Below, in pieces: positions 1-8,622 of a stretch of DNA of 14,505 nucleotides. Under the pieces are notes generated by a model. The model saw nothing but the letters and a program-made list of their open reading frames with translations, was not told where the DNA came from and did not search any database. Both the position numbers and the translations under genes were made by a program. The DNA comes from an uncultured Pseudomonadaceae bacterium (GTDB taxonomy: Bacteria; Pseudomonadota; Gammaproteobacteria; Pseudomonadales; Pseudomonadaceae). Each line of letters starts with the position of its first letter. Positions within the stretch are counted from its first letter, which is position 1. Location of the stretch: positions 1 to 14,505 of the forward strand of contig CANRHT010000029.1 of NCBI GenBank assembly GCA_947630465.1, read 5' to 3'.

Positions 1-35
1 AGCCCAACCGCATAGACGTGCAGTTGGGCTTTTTT
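1..35 (+). terminator. Rho-independent terminator of an upstream gene
   Basis: An 8-bp perfect stem, AGCCCAAC (1-8) pairing with GTTGGGCT (23-30), encloses a 14-base loop in which GCA/TGC can also pair. A run of T follows at 30-35. The T tract is on the + strand, so it should end transcription of a rightward gene lying left of the window. It also insulates rsmC from that gene. Confidence 0.8.
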
Positions 36-132
36 ATGCTTGGGAATTACTGCAGTCTTATTACGCAAATTTCAGCCTATGAAATATCATCGTGTTAGCT
101 ACTCTGCATAGCGCAGTAGTTTGCTGCTAAAA

Positions 133-138
133 TATACT
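133..138 (+). promoter_or_regulatory. Possible -10 element for rsmC
   Basis: TATACT, one mismatch from the sigma-70 -10 consensus, lies 22 bases before the rsmC ATG. No good -35 hexamer is visible 16-18 bases upstream, so the call rests on the -10 and on position between the terminator at 1-35 and the gene. It would give a leader of about 15 bases holding the AGG at 148-150. Confidence 0.3.
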
Positions 139-159
139 GATATTTTTAGGTGTGTGATT

Positions 160-1161
160 ATGGATCCCAAAAGCCAAGTACTGCTACGTAATATTGATCT
201 GTTTAACGGTAAGGTATTACTCGCAGGTTTGCCCGCTGATGAGTTGTTGTGTGAATTACCCAGTGCTGAAGGCTGGAGTTGGCATGCGGGTGAGTTTCAA
301 CAATTATCACAACGCTTTTCTGAGCGCTGTACGTTCTCGGTCGAAGCTCCATCGGCTGATTACGCTGCAGGTGTTCTTTTTTTGCCTAAGTCGCGCGAGC
401 TGACAGAGTATCTATTGCAAGAACTGGCAGCAAAAGTCCCCACTGGGATTGTGTTTTTGGTGGGAGAGAAGCGCGCAGGGGCAGAGCGAGCGGCCAAACA
501 AATGGCCGCCTTTGGACGTACGAGTAAAATTGATAGTGCCAGGCACTGCCAGCTTTGGCGTTGTGAGGTCACCACTAAGCCGCGAGTACCAGATTTAGTA
601 GCCGCCAGTAAAGTCTTTACGGTCAATTCAAAAGAAGAGTCTATTCAAGTGCAGAGTGTGCCTGGAGTCTTTAGCCATGGCCGTCTTGATTTAGGCACTC
701 AATTACTTCTAGAGTGTTTGGGCGACCTGCCCAGTGGGCATTATTTGGACTTTGGCTGCGGAGCAGGCATAGTCGGCTCCTTCCTGAAACAGCGCTATCC
801 AGATGCGCAGGTGAGCATGCTCGATGTTGATGCCTTTGCTATATATAGTAGTAAGCTGACTTTAGCCGCTAACCAACTCACCGCCAGCACTATTGCAAGT
901 GATGGTATCTATGCAGCCCCTAAGCAATTAGCCGCTATTATTAGTAATCCACCGTTTCATCAGGGTGTACATACTCAATATGAAACCACTGAGACCTTAT
1001 TGCGTGAAGCGGCGCAGCATTTACAAGTCGGCGGTGAATTACGAATTGTTGCCAATAGTTTTTTAAAGTATCCACCATTGATTGAGCAACATCTTGGTGA
1101 GTGCACTGTATTAGCAGAACGGGATGGCTTTAAAGTCTACCGTGCAGTACGTCGCCAATGA
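160..1161 (+). CDS. rsmC: 16S rRNA (guanine(1207)-N(2))-methyltransferase RsmC
   Basis: RsmC uses S-adenosylmethionine to methylate N2 of G1207 in 16S rRNA of the assembled 30S subunit, in the cytoplasm. The 333-residue product is close to the 343 residues of E. coli RsmC. It has the family's two-domain form: a degenerate N-terminal methyltransferase-like domain (about 1-160) and a catalytic C-terminal domain. The latter carries the conserved segment [17 protein letters not shown] (168-184), SAM motif I DFGCGAG (197-203) and the guanine-N2 motif NPPF (263-266). I chose the ATG at 160 because an AGG lies 9 bases upstream; an in-frame TTG at 121 would add 13 residues unlike the family. It is followed after 46 bases by cnoX on the same strand, in a gap with no clear promoter or terminator, so co-transcription is possible. 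Confidence 0.93.
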   Translation: MDPKSQVLLRNIDLFNGKVLLAGLPADELLCELPSAEGWSWHAGEFQQLSQRFSERCTFSVEAPSADYAAGVLFLPKSRELTEYLLQELAAKVPTGIVFLVGEKRAGAERAAKQMAAFGRTSKIDSARHCQLWRCEVTTKPRVPDLVAASKVFTVNSKEESIQVQSVPGVFSHGRLDLGTQLLLECLGDLPSGHYLDFGCGAGIVGSFLKQRYPDAQVSMLDVDAFAIYSSKLTLAANQLTASTIASDGIYAAPKQLAAIISNPPFHQGVHTQYETTETLLREAAQHLQVGGELRIVANSFLKYPPLIEQHLGECTVLAERDGFKVYRAVRRQ

Positions 1162-1207
1162 TTTCTGAATTTAATGCTCAGCTTATTCTATTTAAAAAGG
1201 ACATAAC

Positions 1208-2080
1208 GTGACTGATACTGCTTTTGTATTTGATGTGGTGGGTGTTGAGCAGTTTGAACAATTGGTTGTACAGAACTCAATGCATAAACCTGTGCTTGTT
1301 GATTTCTGGGCGCAGTGGTGTGCGCCATGCAAAGTGTTGATGCCGTTGCTAGAAAAAGTTACGACAAGTTATCAGGGCGAGTTATTGCTAGCCAAAGTAG
1401 ATTGCGATATCGATCAAGATATTGTGGCGCGCTTAGGGATTAAAAGTCTTCCTACTGTTGTATTGTTTCAGGATGGTAAGCCTGTTGATGGTTTTACGGG
1501 TGCACAAAGCGAGACGGATATTCGTGCGATGTTAGCTAAGTACGTGACTGAACCTGCGCCGCAGACTGAGAGTCCACTAGAGGCTGCGCAACAGGTGTTT
1601 GATCAAGGTGAATTTGCCCAAGCTGAAGCGGTACTGAAAGAATTGCTGAGCGGTAATGATCAACAACCTGCCGCCTTGGTGTTATTTGCGCGCTGTTTAG
1701 TTGAGCGTGGTGCTTTGGCCGATGCCGAAGCAGTTTTAAACTCTGTGACAGATGATACTGAAAAGCACGCTGTTGCTGCAGTACGCGCGCAACTCACTTT
1801 CTTACGCCAAGCTGCAGAACTACCGGATATAGCTGATTTAAAAACCCGTTTAGGTCAGGATGCTAATGACGATGAAGCGATTTTCCAGTTGAGCATTCAG
1901 CAGTTGGCTCGACAACAATACGAACCTGCGTTGGATAATTTACTGAAATTATTCATCCGTAACCGTGGCTTTGCTGAAGGCGCAGCACATACAACACTGT
2001 TACAAGTGTTTGCACTGTTAGGTACCGAGCATCCTCTGGTTACGCTGTATCGCCGACGTCTTTATCAAGCGTTGTATTGA
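1208..2080 (+). CDS. cnoX: Thioredoxin/TPR chaperedoxin CnoX (YbbN family)
   Basis: The 290-residue product has an N-terminal thioredoxin fold (about 6-113) and a C-terminal all-alpha TPR-like region (about 122-290). This is the CnoX/YbbN layout (E. coli protein 284 residues). CnoX holds oxidised or unfolding clients and passes them to GroEL/ES and DnaK. The thioredoxin site WCAPC is intact (cysteines 38 and 41) and is followed by the cis-proline loop LPT (81-83). E. coli YbbN has lost the CXXC cysteine pair, so this version should be redox-active, as reported for Caulobacter CnoX; activity here is inference. The start is GTG, supported by AAGGA at 1197-1201 six bases upstream. dinF follows after 31 bases. 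A plain thioredoxin is excluded by the length and the C-terminal helices. Confidence 0.9.
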   Translation: MTDTAFVFDVVGVEQFEQLVVQNSMHKPVLVDFWAQWCAPCKVLMPLLEKVTTSYQGELLLAKVDCDIDQDIVARLGIKSLPTVVLFQDGKPVDGFTGAQSETDIRAMLAKYVTEPAPQTESPLEAAQQVFDQGEFAQAEAVLKELLSGNDQQPAALVLFARCLVERGALADAEAVLNSVTDDTEKHAVAAVRAQLTFLRQAAELPDIADLKTRLGQDANDDEAIFQLSIQQLARQQYEPALDNLLKLFIRNRGFAEGAAHTTLLQVFALLGTEHPLVTLYRRRLYQALY

Positions 2081-2111
2081 TGCAGCCTGCAATGATTAGG
2101 GCGCTCTGACT

Positions 2112-3464
2112 ATGCAACGATTTTACGTCATGCTCGCAGATGCTTGGCGACATGCCGATACACGCCAGCGTTTATTTGCGCTAGCGATCCCGATGATTTT
2201 GAGTAACTTATCTGTACCTTTAGTGGCTTTGGTGGATAGTGCTGTAGTTGGGCGCTTGCCGCATGCCTATCAGTTGGGCGCTGTCGCTGTAGGCGGTAGC
2301 ATTTATACCATGCTGGTGTGGACCTGTGGTTTTTTACGCATGGGTAGCACAGGCTTTGCCGCACAAGCGGCTGGGCGTAACGATCAGCAGGCGTTGCGTT
2401 ACGTGTTATTACAAAGCTTGTTACTGGTTATTGTGCTGAGCGCATTGTGTTTAGCGTTGATTTTACCCTTGTTACCGCATGTTTTAGCTTGGATGGAAAC
2501 ATCCGGCGATCTACAAACACTGGCTGAGCGTTATGTCTTAATTCGATTGTATGGCTTGCCTGCAGCTTTAATGATGCATGTGTTAGCAGGATGGCTGTTG
2601 GGCTTACAAAACGCACGAGCAGCTTTATGGATGCTGCTACTGGCCAACTTAGTCAATATTGTCTTAGATATTTACTTTGTCTTTGGTCTGCACTGGGGAG
2701 TAGCAGGCGCGGCGCGGGCTTCGGTGATTGCTGAATGGTCTGGGGCGCTATTAGGTTTAGCGCTGGCGTGGCGTTATGTGGATAAAGGGCCTTTGCTAAA
2801 CTTTGTTCAATACCTCTTACACTGGGCAAACTGGCGGCCGTTGTTGGCGGTTAATCGGGATATTTTAATTCGTAGTTTAGCCCTGCAAGCAGTGTTTTTT
2901 ACCGTGACTTTTCAAGGTGCGCGCTTAGGCGATAGCACTGTCGCGGCGAATGCTTTGTTGCTCAATGGTTTGTTGCTGTGTGCTTACGCGCTAGATGGCT
3001 TGGCTCACGCTTTAGAAGCCTTAACCGGGCATGCTTTAGGTCAGCAAGACCCGCGAGCATTGCAACGGGCTTTATGTCTGGTGAGTATATATTCGTTAGG
3101 CGCGAGCTGTGTGTTTGCGCTGTTGTTTTGGTGGTTTGGTGATCTGTTTATTGCTTTGCAAACCAATATTGCAAGTGTGCAAGAAACCGCAGCCCACTAC
3201 TTAATCTATATGGCGCTCTTGCCGTTAATTGCAGTGTGGAGTTATGTGCTCGATGGTTTGTTTATTGGCGCAACGCGTGCGCGTGAGATGCGTAACTCAA
3301 TGTTGTTAGCCGTGCTGGTGTGTGCGCCTATTGCTTGGGTCTTACAAGGCTATGGCAATCATGGTTTATGGATATCTTTCTTGCTGTTTATGGTGCTGCG
3401 CGCAGGCTTTTTAGGCTTTACGGCGCGGCACTTATCCAGTTGGTTTCATACGCCAGTACGGTGA
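2112..3464 (+). CDS. dinF: MATE family efflux transporter, DinF subfamily
   Basis: This 450-residue integral membrane protein has about twelve hydrophobic segments, typical of multidrug and toxin extrusion antiporters that export organic cations or toxic metabolites across the inner membrane using H+ or Na+ gradients. DinF-type signatures are visible: VPLVALVDSAVVGRL (35-49) in TM1, with Asp42 at the place of the ion-coupling aspartate, and FLRMGSTGFAAQAAG (74-88), close to the matching stretch of E. coli DinF (459 residues). The ATG at 2112 has AGGG about 10 bases upstream. E. coli dinF is in the LexA regulon behind lexA; here lexA is absent and I see no SOS box in the 31-base gap, so LexA control is not supported. 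The substrate cannot be told from sequence. The last 19 bases overlap the end of lnt on the other strand. Confidence 0.9.
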   Translation: MQRFYVMLADAWRHADTRQRLFALAIPMILSNLSVPLVALVDSAVVGRLPHAYQLGAVAVGGSIYTMLVWTCGFLRMGSTGFAAQAAGRNDQQALRYVLLQSLLLVIVLSALCLALILPLLPHVLAWMETSGDLQTLAERYVLIRLYGLPAALMMHVLAGWLLGLQNARAALWMLLLANLVNIVLDIYFVFGLHWGVAGAARASVIAEWSGALLGLALAWRYVDKGPLLNFVQYLLHWANWRPLLAVNRDILIRSLALQAVFFTVTFQGARLGDSTVAANALLLNGLLLCAYALDGLAHALEALTGHALGQQDPRALQRALCLVSIYSLGASCVFALLFWWFGDLFIALQTNIASVQETAAHYLIYMALLPLIAVWSYVLDGLFIGATRAREMRNSMLLAVLVCAPIAWVLQGYGNHGLWISFLLFMVLRAGFLGFTARHLSSWFHTPVR

Positions 3465-4966
3465 AGTTTGCGCTGTAAATAAGCCGTAATTAAGCACAAG
3501 GCGCATAATAAAATCAGCGGCCAAGATTGCCACTGCAGATAGGGGGTAAGCCCCTGCATTGGCGTGACTGAACCGCGCAAGATGGCTTGTTGAAACTGCG
3601 GTACAGTGGCAGTGATTTGGCCTTTAGGGTCAATCAGTGCACTCACGCCGTTATTGGTGGCGCGAATCATCCAACGACCTGCTTCTAGTGCACGCATTTG
3701 CGCCATTTGCAGGTGCTGCATAGGACCAATTGAGGTGCCGAACCAAGTGTCATTACTGATGGTCAGTAAAATATCACTTTGCGCGGCCAACTCTGTAGCA
3801 AATTCTGGATACACCACCTCATAGCAAATATAAGGCGCTATTTTGTAGCCTTTAGCGCTGAGCGGTGCTTGTTGGCTCGGTCCGCGGGCAAAGTCGGACA
3901 TGGGCAAATCAAAGAAAGCGATCACACCGCGCAGTAGATCTTGCAGGGGTACATATTCGCCGAAGGGCACGAGTTTTTGCTTACGGTATTCACCTTGGCT
4001 GTCACCCAGTGTAGTGATTGCGTTGTAGTAACGTAAATCACCATAGCCGTCTTGTTGCCGCAGTGGCACACCAGTAATTAAGGCCGAGTTCTGCTGGCTC
4101 AGTAGGCGATCCATGCTGTTGAGGTAGCCCTGCGCTTGCTCTTTTAATACGGGTACGGCTGTTTCTGGCCAGATCACTAAGTCACTGGCAGGTGTATTTA
4201 AAGTCAGTGATTGGTACAGCAGTAACTGCGCTTCAATTTGCGCCGGATCCCACTTTAGATTCTGTTCAATATTGCCTTGGATGGCCGTGACGCTCAACGG
4301 CTCACCCGAGGGCTGTGTCCATTGATAGGATTGTAGAAGAAAGCCCGCACTCCACATCGCCAGCAACACACCAATGCGGATTATACGAGATGGCCAGTGC
4401 GGGTATTTGAAGAGTGTCAGGAGTAGCACGCTACTCAGCGCTAATACAAAAGAAATCAGCCAGACTCCGCCCAGTGGTGCAAGTCCAGCTAAAGGTCCGT
4501 CAAGCTGACTGTAACCGATATAGAGCCAAGGGAAGCCAGTGAGAAACCAGCCGCGAAAGGCTTCAATTGCTACCCACAAAGCAGCAAAGCCCAGCGCATT
4601 GCTGATTGAGTGATTGTTTTGTCGAAAAAAACGAGCCCACAGCCAGCCAAACAAAGCTAACAACAACGCGAGGCCTGCGACAAAAGCGACCGTTAAAATA
4701 AAAGCTAACGGCGCTGAGGCCGCACCGTAATCATGGATACTGACATAAACCCAGCTGGTGCCACTGGCAAACATACCAAAACCAAAACACCAGGCGCGTA
4801 CCGCTGCTTGGCGTGGATTAAGGTTGCTCAGACCTAAGTATAAAACCATGCATGCAATAAGCGTCAATGGCCACAGATCAAAGGGCGCTAAGGTTAAAGT
4901 AATCAAAGCGCCTGCGACTAAACTGAGGCTATTGCCCAGCCAGCCGCTGCGAGTAAGCCATTGCAT
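3446..4966 (-). CDS. lnt: Apolipoprotein N-acyltransferase Lnt
   Basis: Lnt carries out the last step of lipoprotein maturation in the inner membrane: transfer of an acyl chain from phospholipid to the free amino group of the diacylglyceryl-cysteine, which prepares lipoproteins for Lol transport. The 506-residue protein (E. coli 512) has about six N-terminal membrane segments (10-215), a periplasmic nitrilase-like domain (about 223-470) and a C-terminal membrane helix (about 480-497). The catalytic triad is complete: Glu268 in WPE, Lys331 in RKQKLVPFGEY and Cys381 in PYICYE. The ATG has AGGA 9 bases upstream. It is the last gene of the phoH-ybeY-corC-lnt operon, 40 bases after corC, the usual order in gammaproteobacteria. 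No terminator is seen before it runs into the 3' end of dinF. Confidence 0.95.
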   Translation of the reverse strand: MQWLTRSGWLGNSLSLVAGALITLTLAPFDLWPLTLIACMVLYLGLSNLNPRQAAVRAWCFGFGMFASGTSWVYVSIHDYGAASAPLAFILTVAFVAGLALLLALFGWLWARFFRQNNHSISNALGFAALWVAIEAFRGWFLTGFPWLYIGYSQLDGPLAGLAPLGGVWLISFVLALSSVLLLTLFKYPHWPSRIIRIGVLLAMWSAGFLLQSYQWTQPSGEPLSVTAIQGNIEQNLKWDPAQIEAQLLLYQSLTLNTPASDLVIWPETAVPVLKEQAQGYLNSMDRLLSQQNSALITGVPLRQQDGYGDLRYYNAITTLGDSQGEYRKQKLVPFGEYVPLQDLLRGVIAFFDLPMSDFARGPSQQAPLSAKGYKIAPYICYEVVYPEFATELAAQSDILLTISNDTWFGTSIGPMQHLQMAQMRALEAGRWMIRATNNGVSALIDPKGQITATVPQFQQAILRGSVTPMQGLTPYLQWQSWPLILLCALCLITAYLQRKLHRTGV

Positions 4967-5006
4967 GGTACATATTCCTAAAGTGAATCAGAGCAGTGGG
5001 GAGCGA

Positions 5007-5861
5007 TCAATCACCGTGCTGCGAGTTTTTATCTAAAGGTGTAATACGCAGTAGATGTAAGCGGCGGCTGTCGGCATTGAGTATACGAAAACGCATGCGA
5101 TCGATTTCAATGGTTTCGTTGCGCTTAGGTAAATGCCCAAAAGCGCTCATCACAACACCTCCGATGGTGTCAAATTCATCTTCCGAAAAGCCACTGTTAA
5201 AGAAATCATTAAAGTCATCAACAGGCGTGAGGGCTTTAACAATAAAATCACCGGTGGGCAGTGTGCGGATATAGCTGTCTTCTTCCACATCATGCTCGTC
5301 TTCGATGTCGCCGACGATTTGCTCAAGTACATCTTCAATAGTGACCAGACCCGCGACGCCGCCATATTCATCAATCACCACCGCCATGTGGTTATGGTTG
5401 GCGCGAAACTCTTTGAGCAGCACATTCAGGCGTTTAGACTCAGGCACGAAATTACATGGACGCAGTAAGCCGCGTAAATCAAAGTGATCTTCTTTTTTCA
5501 AAATCAGCGGTAATAAATCTTTCGCCAGTAAAATGCCAAGTACTTCGTCATTGTTTTCACCAATCACAGGATAACGCGAGTGCGCGGCATCAATGATCGC
5601 AGGTAAAAACTCTTCTGGAGACTGGCAGGCTTTGATACTGATCATTTGCGAGCGTGGAATCATAATATCGCGCACTTGTAAGTCAGCGATTTGAATCGCA
5701 CCTTCAACAATGGCGAGCGCATCGTTATCGAGTAGCTTATTACGGTTCGCTTCACGCAGTAGTTCGAACAATTCTTGGCGTGTCTTAGGCTCTTGGGCAA
5801 AAGCATTGGTTAATTTTTCCAGCCATGACTTATGCCCGCTGCTAGAATTATCTTCACTCAT
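5007..5861 (-). CDS. corC: CBS-domain protein CorC/YbeX
   Basis: The 284-residue soluble protein has a tandem CBS pair (about 61-121 and 131-187) and a C-terminal CorC_HlyC domain (about 198-276). It has no membrane segment, so it is YbeX/CorC proper and not a membrane-anchored CNNM/HlyC relative. The motif [22 protein letters not shown] (165-186) is typical; CBS modules commonly bind adenine nucleotides. The family was linked to Mg2+/Co2+ efflux with CorA, and E. coli ybeX mutants have been reported to have ribosome and heat-tolerance defects, so the exact role is unsettled. The start ATG overlaps the ybeY stop as ATGA, which suggests coupled translation. Lnt follows. Confidence 0.93.
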   Translation of the reverse strand: MSEDNSSSGHKSWLEKLTNAFAQEPKTRQELFELLREANRNKLLDNDALAIVEGAIQIADLQVRDIMIPRSQMISIKACQSPEEFLPAIIDAAHSRYPVIGENNDEVLGILLAKDLLPLILKKEDHFDLRGLLRPCNFVPESKRLNVLLKEFRANHNHMAVVIDEYGGVAGLVTIEDVLEQIVGDIEDEHDVEEDSYIRTLPTGDFIVKALTPVDDFNDFFNSGFSEDEFDTIGGVVMSAFGHLPKRNETIEIDRMRFRILNADSRRLHLLRITPLDKNSQHGD

Positions 5862-6337
5862 GATGGTATTAAATCCGTGTCTTGATTATCGCGATAAGGG
5901 TCAGGGTAGCCAATCTCAGCCAGTAGTTGGCGTTCTAAATCTTCCATTTCTTCGGCTTCTGCGTCATCTATATGGTCATAGCCTAATAAATGCAAGCAGC
6001 CATGCATGACTAAATGCGCCCAGTGTGCGTTGAGGTCTTTATGTTGTTCGGCAGCTTCTTGTGCAACGACTGGCACGCAAATCACCAGATCACCCAGCAG
6101 TGGAATGTCTAATAAGCCATCCGGTATATCGGCTGGAAAAGATAGCACATTGGTTGGATAGTCTTTACCACGCCAAGTAGCGTTGAGCTCTAAGCCTTCC
6201 TGTGCATCAACCAAGCGGATAGTCAGTTCGGAATCATTGCTGCGCTGGCGTAAGGCCAGTGTGCACCAAGTTAAAAAATCAGCATGGCTGGGCAGTGGCG
6301 TAGCAGTGCTAGCAATTTGTAGATCAAGCTCGATCAA
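5858..6337 (-). CDS. ybeY: Endoribonuclease / rRNA maturation factor YbeY
   Basis: YbeY is a zinc-dependent, single-strand-specific RNase needed for 16S rRNA 3'-end maturation and quality control of 70S ribosomes. The 159-residue product has the signature H-x3-H-x5-H in [11 protein letters not shown], giving zinc ligands His112, His116 and His122, and the family motif NVLSFP (63-68). The start is read as TTG at 6337: it gives MIELDLQ, the N-terminus I recognise for Pseudomonas YbeY, and it overlaps the phoH stop as TTGA. Only a weak purine-rich stretch (GCGAGAGAA) lies about 8-10 bases upstream, so initiation probably depends on ribosomes finishing phoH. The gene overlaps corC by 4 bases at its other end. 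Confidence 0.95.
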   Translation of the reverse strand: MIELDLQIASTATPLPSHADFLTWCTLALRQRSNDSELTIRLVDAQEGLELNATWRGKDYPTNVLSFPADIPDGLLDIPLLGDLVICVPVVAQEAAEQHKDLNAHWAHLVMHGCLHLLGYDHIDDAEAEEMEDLERQLLAEIGYPDPYRDNQDTDLIPS

Positions 6338-7329
6338 GGACGTAGTTCTCTCGCAGAATCATTGGAAGAGTTATGGCTTTCATAGGCCTCAACGATACGT
6401 TGCACCAAGGGATGGCGCACCACATCACTGGATTTGAAAAAGGTAAAACCTAAGCCTGGGACATCTTTTAACACGTCGGTAACATGCAGCAAGCCAGAAG
6501 CTGTGCCGCGTGGTAAATCAACTTGGGTGATATCCCCAGTAATCACTGCAGTGGAGCCAAAACCAATTCGAGTAAGGAACATTTTCATTTGTTCGGTGGT
6601 GGTGTTTTGGCTTTCATCTAAAATAATAAAACTATTGCTTAGCGTGCGACCGCGCATATACGCCAGCGGGGCCACTTCAATCACTTGCTTTTCGATTAAG
6701 CGCGTAACGTGTTCAAAACCGAGCATCTCGTACAGAGCGTCATAAAGTGGACGCAAATAGGGGTCAATTTTTTGCGATAAATCACCGGGTAAAAAGCCCA
6801 GTTTCTCACCCGCTTCAACTGCAGGGCGCACGAGTAAAATACGCTGCACCAACTCTCGCTCTAGCGCATCTACGGCGCAGGCGACTGCAAGAAAGGTTTT
6901 ACCTGTACCTGCTGGGCCAATACCGAAGTTGATATCGTGCGTGAGGATTGATTTGACATAGTTTTGTTGGTTTTCACCGCGCGGACGAATCGCACCTTTA
7001 CGTGTACGCAAAGCCACAGGGCTGCTGCTTGCTGCCGTAGGATTAGACAACTCCTGCATGCTCGATTCTTGCAAAAACAGATGCACCGTATCGGGGGTGA
7101 GGTCAGTGTGCTTAGTTTCACGGTACAGCCGGCGAATCAGCTGCTCGGCAGAGCGTGTTTGCTCACGCGGGCCTAACACTTCAAATTGCTCGGCACGGTT
7201 GCGAATGGTGATATTTAATCGTTGTTCGATTAAACGTAAATGCTCGTCGTATTGGCCGCACAAATTAGCAAAACGTGCTGCTTCAAAGGAATCGAGAGTA
7301 AAACGATGTGTATCAGTTGATGTATTCAA
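6334..7329 (-). CDS. ybeZ: PhoH-like ATPase YbeZ
   Basis: The 331-residue cytoplasmic protein has an N-terminal KH-like region (about 10-95) and a RecA-like PhoH ATPase domain (about 120-320). Walker A is GPAGTGKT (138-145), Walker B with its neighbour is FIILDESQN (234-242), and the helicase-like motifs [12 protein letters not shown] (264-275) and DVVRHPLV (302-309) follow. YbeZ is an ATPase and likely RNA helicase partner of YbeY. The start is TTG at 7329; no ATG or GTG lies between it and the in-frame stop upstream, and the next methionine (residue 91) would remove conserved N-terminal sequence ([19 protein letters not shown]). The ribosome site is poor (AGG 14 bases upstream). It is the first gene of the ybeZ-ybeY-corC-lnt operon. 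Its promoter should lie in 7330-7420, but I could not place convincing -35/-10 boxes. Confidence 0.93.
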   Translation of the reverse strand: MNTSTDTHRFTLDSFEAARFANLCGQYDEHLRLIEQRLNITIRNRAEQFEVLGPREQTRSAEQLIRRLYRETKHTDLTPDTVHLFLQESSMQELSNPTAASSSPVALRTRKGAIRPRGENQQNYVKSILTHDINFGIGPAGTGKTFLAVACAVDALERELVQRILLVRPAVEAGEKLGFLPGDLSQKIDPYLRPLYDALYEMLGFEHVTRLIEKQVIEVAPLAYMRGRTLSNSFIILDESQNTTTEQMKMFLTRIGFGSTAVITGDITQVDLPRGTASGLLHVTDVLKDVPGLGFTFFKSSDVVRHPLVQRIVEAYESHNSSNDSARELRP

Positions 7330-7420
7330 GGACTTTAAAAACGCCTACTTAACAAATGAGATGCCTAGGATAACGTTGTAAATGCAATGCGGGAAGCGCT
7401 AAAAAGGTCGCATGTTTATC

Positions 7421-7453
7421 TGTTAAACAAAGGTGGCTCACTTGTAGCCACCT
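7421..7453 (-). terminator. Rho-independent terminator of hemH
   Basis: A perfect 8-bp stem, AGGTGGCT/AGCCACCT (7431-7438 with 7446-7453), has a 7-base loop and is followed on the minus strand by the T-rich TTGTTTAA. It lies 26 bases past the hemH stop codon and separates hemH from phoH. The + strand lacks a T run after the stem, so it acts leftward. The T tract is interrupted, so read-through into phoH may occur. Confidence 0.75.
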
Positions 7454-7478
7454 GTTGCACTGTTATGCCTGTACTTTT

Positions 7479-8501
7479 CTATTGAGGCATCGCATTTTCA
7501 CAGATCTGCGTCAGTGCTTGCGCCCAGTGTTGTTGAGCGTTTAAGCACGGAATCAACACCAATTCTTCACCGCCCGCAGCGATGAACTCTTCGCGGCCTT
7601 CAATGCCGAGTTCTTCTAGTGTTTCGATACAATCTGCAACAAATGCTGGAGACATGACCAAGAGCTTTTTCACACCGCGTGCCGCCAGTTCTTCTAAGGT
7701 GGCATCGGTGTAAGGTTCGATCCATTTGTTTTTACCTAGGCGTGACTGAAACGCAAAGGACCATTGCTCAGGTTTAAGACCAGCTTCCTGCGCAAATAAC
7801 TCTGCACTGCGTATGCATTGTGCGCGGTAGCAGGTATCTAGAACGGCTTGACTGGCTGTCTCACAGCATGATTTATCGCTGAGGCAATGCGAGCCGGTTG
7901 GGTCCAGTTTTTTTAGATGACTTTCGGGTAAACCATGGAAGCTGAGTAAAAGATGATCAAAGTCTTGAGCCAGTTCAGACTCAGCGCTTTTGGCTAATGC
8001 TTTGATATACAAAGGGTCGGCATAAAAAGGTTTAACGATATTGAGCTGTAAAGATAAGTTATTCTTTTTAATGCACTTTTGCGCTTCTTCAATTGCCGTT
8101 GTCGTGGTGCTGTCAGCAAACTGCGGATACAAAGGAGCAAAGGTGGCGGTTTTAATCCCTTGCTGAGCTAATTCTAATAAACGCGTACTGATTGACGGCT
8201 CGCCATAGCGCATGGCTAAGGTGGTAGGGCCATGTGGCCAGAGTGGGCGCACCGCATCGGTGAGTTGTTGGCTAATAACCACAAGAGGCGAGCCTTCTGG
8301 CCACCAAATTGAGGCGTAAGCTGCTGCTGACTTGGCAGGACGTACCGCTAAAATCACACCGACTAATAAACGACGCAAAGGCCATGGAATATCGATGACA
8401 TAAGGGTCCATTAAAAACTGGTTCAGATAGCTGCGTACGTCGCTCACTGAAGTTGAGCGCGGTGAACCAAGATTCGAGAGCAATAAAGCGTGATCAGACA
8501 T
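7479..8501 (-). CDS. hemH: Ferrochelatase HemH with internal cysteine cluster
   Basis: HemH inserts Fe2+ into protoporphyrin IX (by older naming) to finish protoheme synthesis, at or near the inner membrane. From the ATG at 8501 the product is 340 residues, with family motifs near the N-terminus (LLLSNLGSP), the catalytic-histidine motif [10 protein letters not shown] (His189), [16 protein letters not shown] (251-266) and [14 protein letters not shown], whose Glu293 is the likely conserved acid of the active site. An internal stretch of 24 residues holds five cysteines (206, 212, 213, 224, 229), matching the ferrochelatase class whose [2Fe-2S] ligands sit in one internal segment. I prefer the ATG at 8501 over the in-frame ATG at 8510 because GGA lies 8 bases upstream of it and MSDHALLL matches the family start. 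A terminator follows at 7421-7453. The gene occupies the place where miaB precedes phoH in Pseudomonas. Confidence 0.95.
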   Translation of the reverse strand: MSDHALLLSNLGSPRSTSVSDVRSYLNQFLMDPYVIDIPWPLRRLLVGVILAVRPAKSAAAYASIWWPEGSPLVVISQQLTDAVRPLWPHGPTTLAMRYGEPSISTRLLELAQQGIKTATFAPLYPQFADSTTTTAIEEAQKCIKKNNLSLQLNIVKPFYADPLYIKALAKSAESELAQDFDHLLLSFHGLPESHLKKLDPTGSHCLSDKSCCETASQAVLDTCYRAQCIRSAELFAQEAGLKPEQWSFAFQSRLGKNKWIEPYTDATLEELAARGVKKLLVMSPAFVADCIETLEELGIEGREEFIAAGGEELVLIPCLNAQQHWAQALTQICENAMPQ

Positions 8502-8622
8502 GGTAAGCATCCAGTTTTAAAATACAAAGTTCGCTAGTGTAAGCAGTTACTCAAGAAAAGAAACCCCACACGCTGAGCAGTGCCCGAGAATAATCTGCAC
8601 GCACAGCCTTGCTGATAAGGTT

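Noticed and set aside
360..626. 88-residue minus-strand open frame inside rsmC
   Set aside because: It is antisense to a well-supported gene, with no ribosome site or recognisable domain.
2081..2111. LexA/SOS box before dinF
   Set aside because: E. coli dinF is LexA-controlled, but no CTGT-N8-ACAG pattern is present in this gap or just upstream.
7330..7478. Sigma-32 promoter or small gene in the phoH-hemH gap
   Set aside because: The CTTTTT and CCCGCATT elements on the minus strand are only 7 bases apart instead of the 13-17 expected. No open frame with a ribosome site is present.
8545..8615. Terminator or promoter between tetR and hemH
   Set aside because: On the minus strand a bulged CACTGCTCAGCGTG hairpin is followed after a few bases by TTTCTTTTC, but the stem is short. 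Candidate -35/-10 pairs for hemH are badly spaced or leave no room for its ribosome site.
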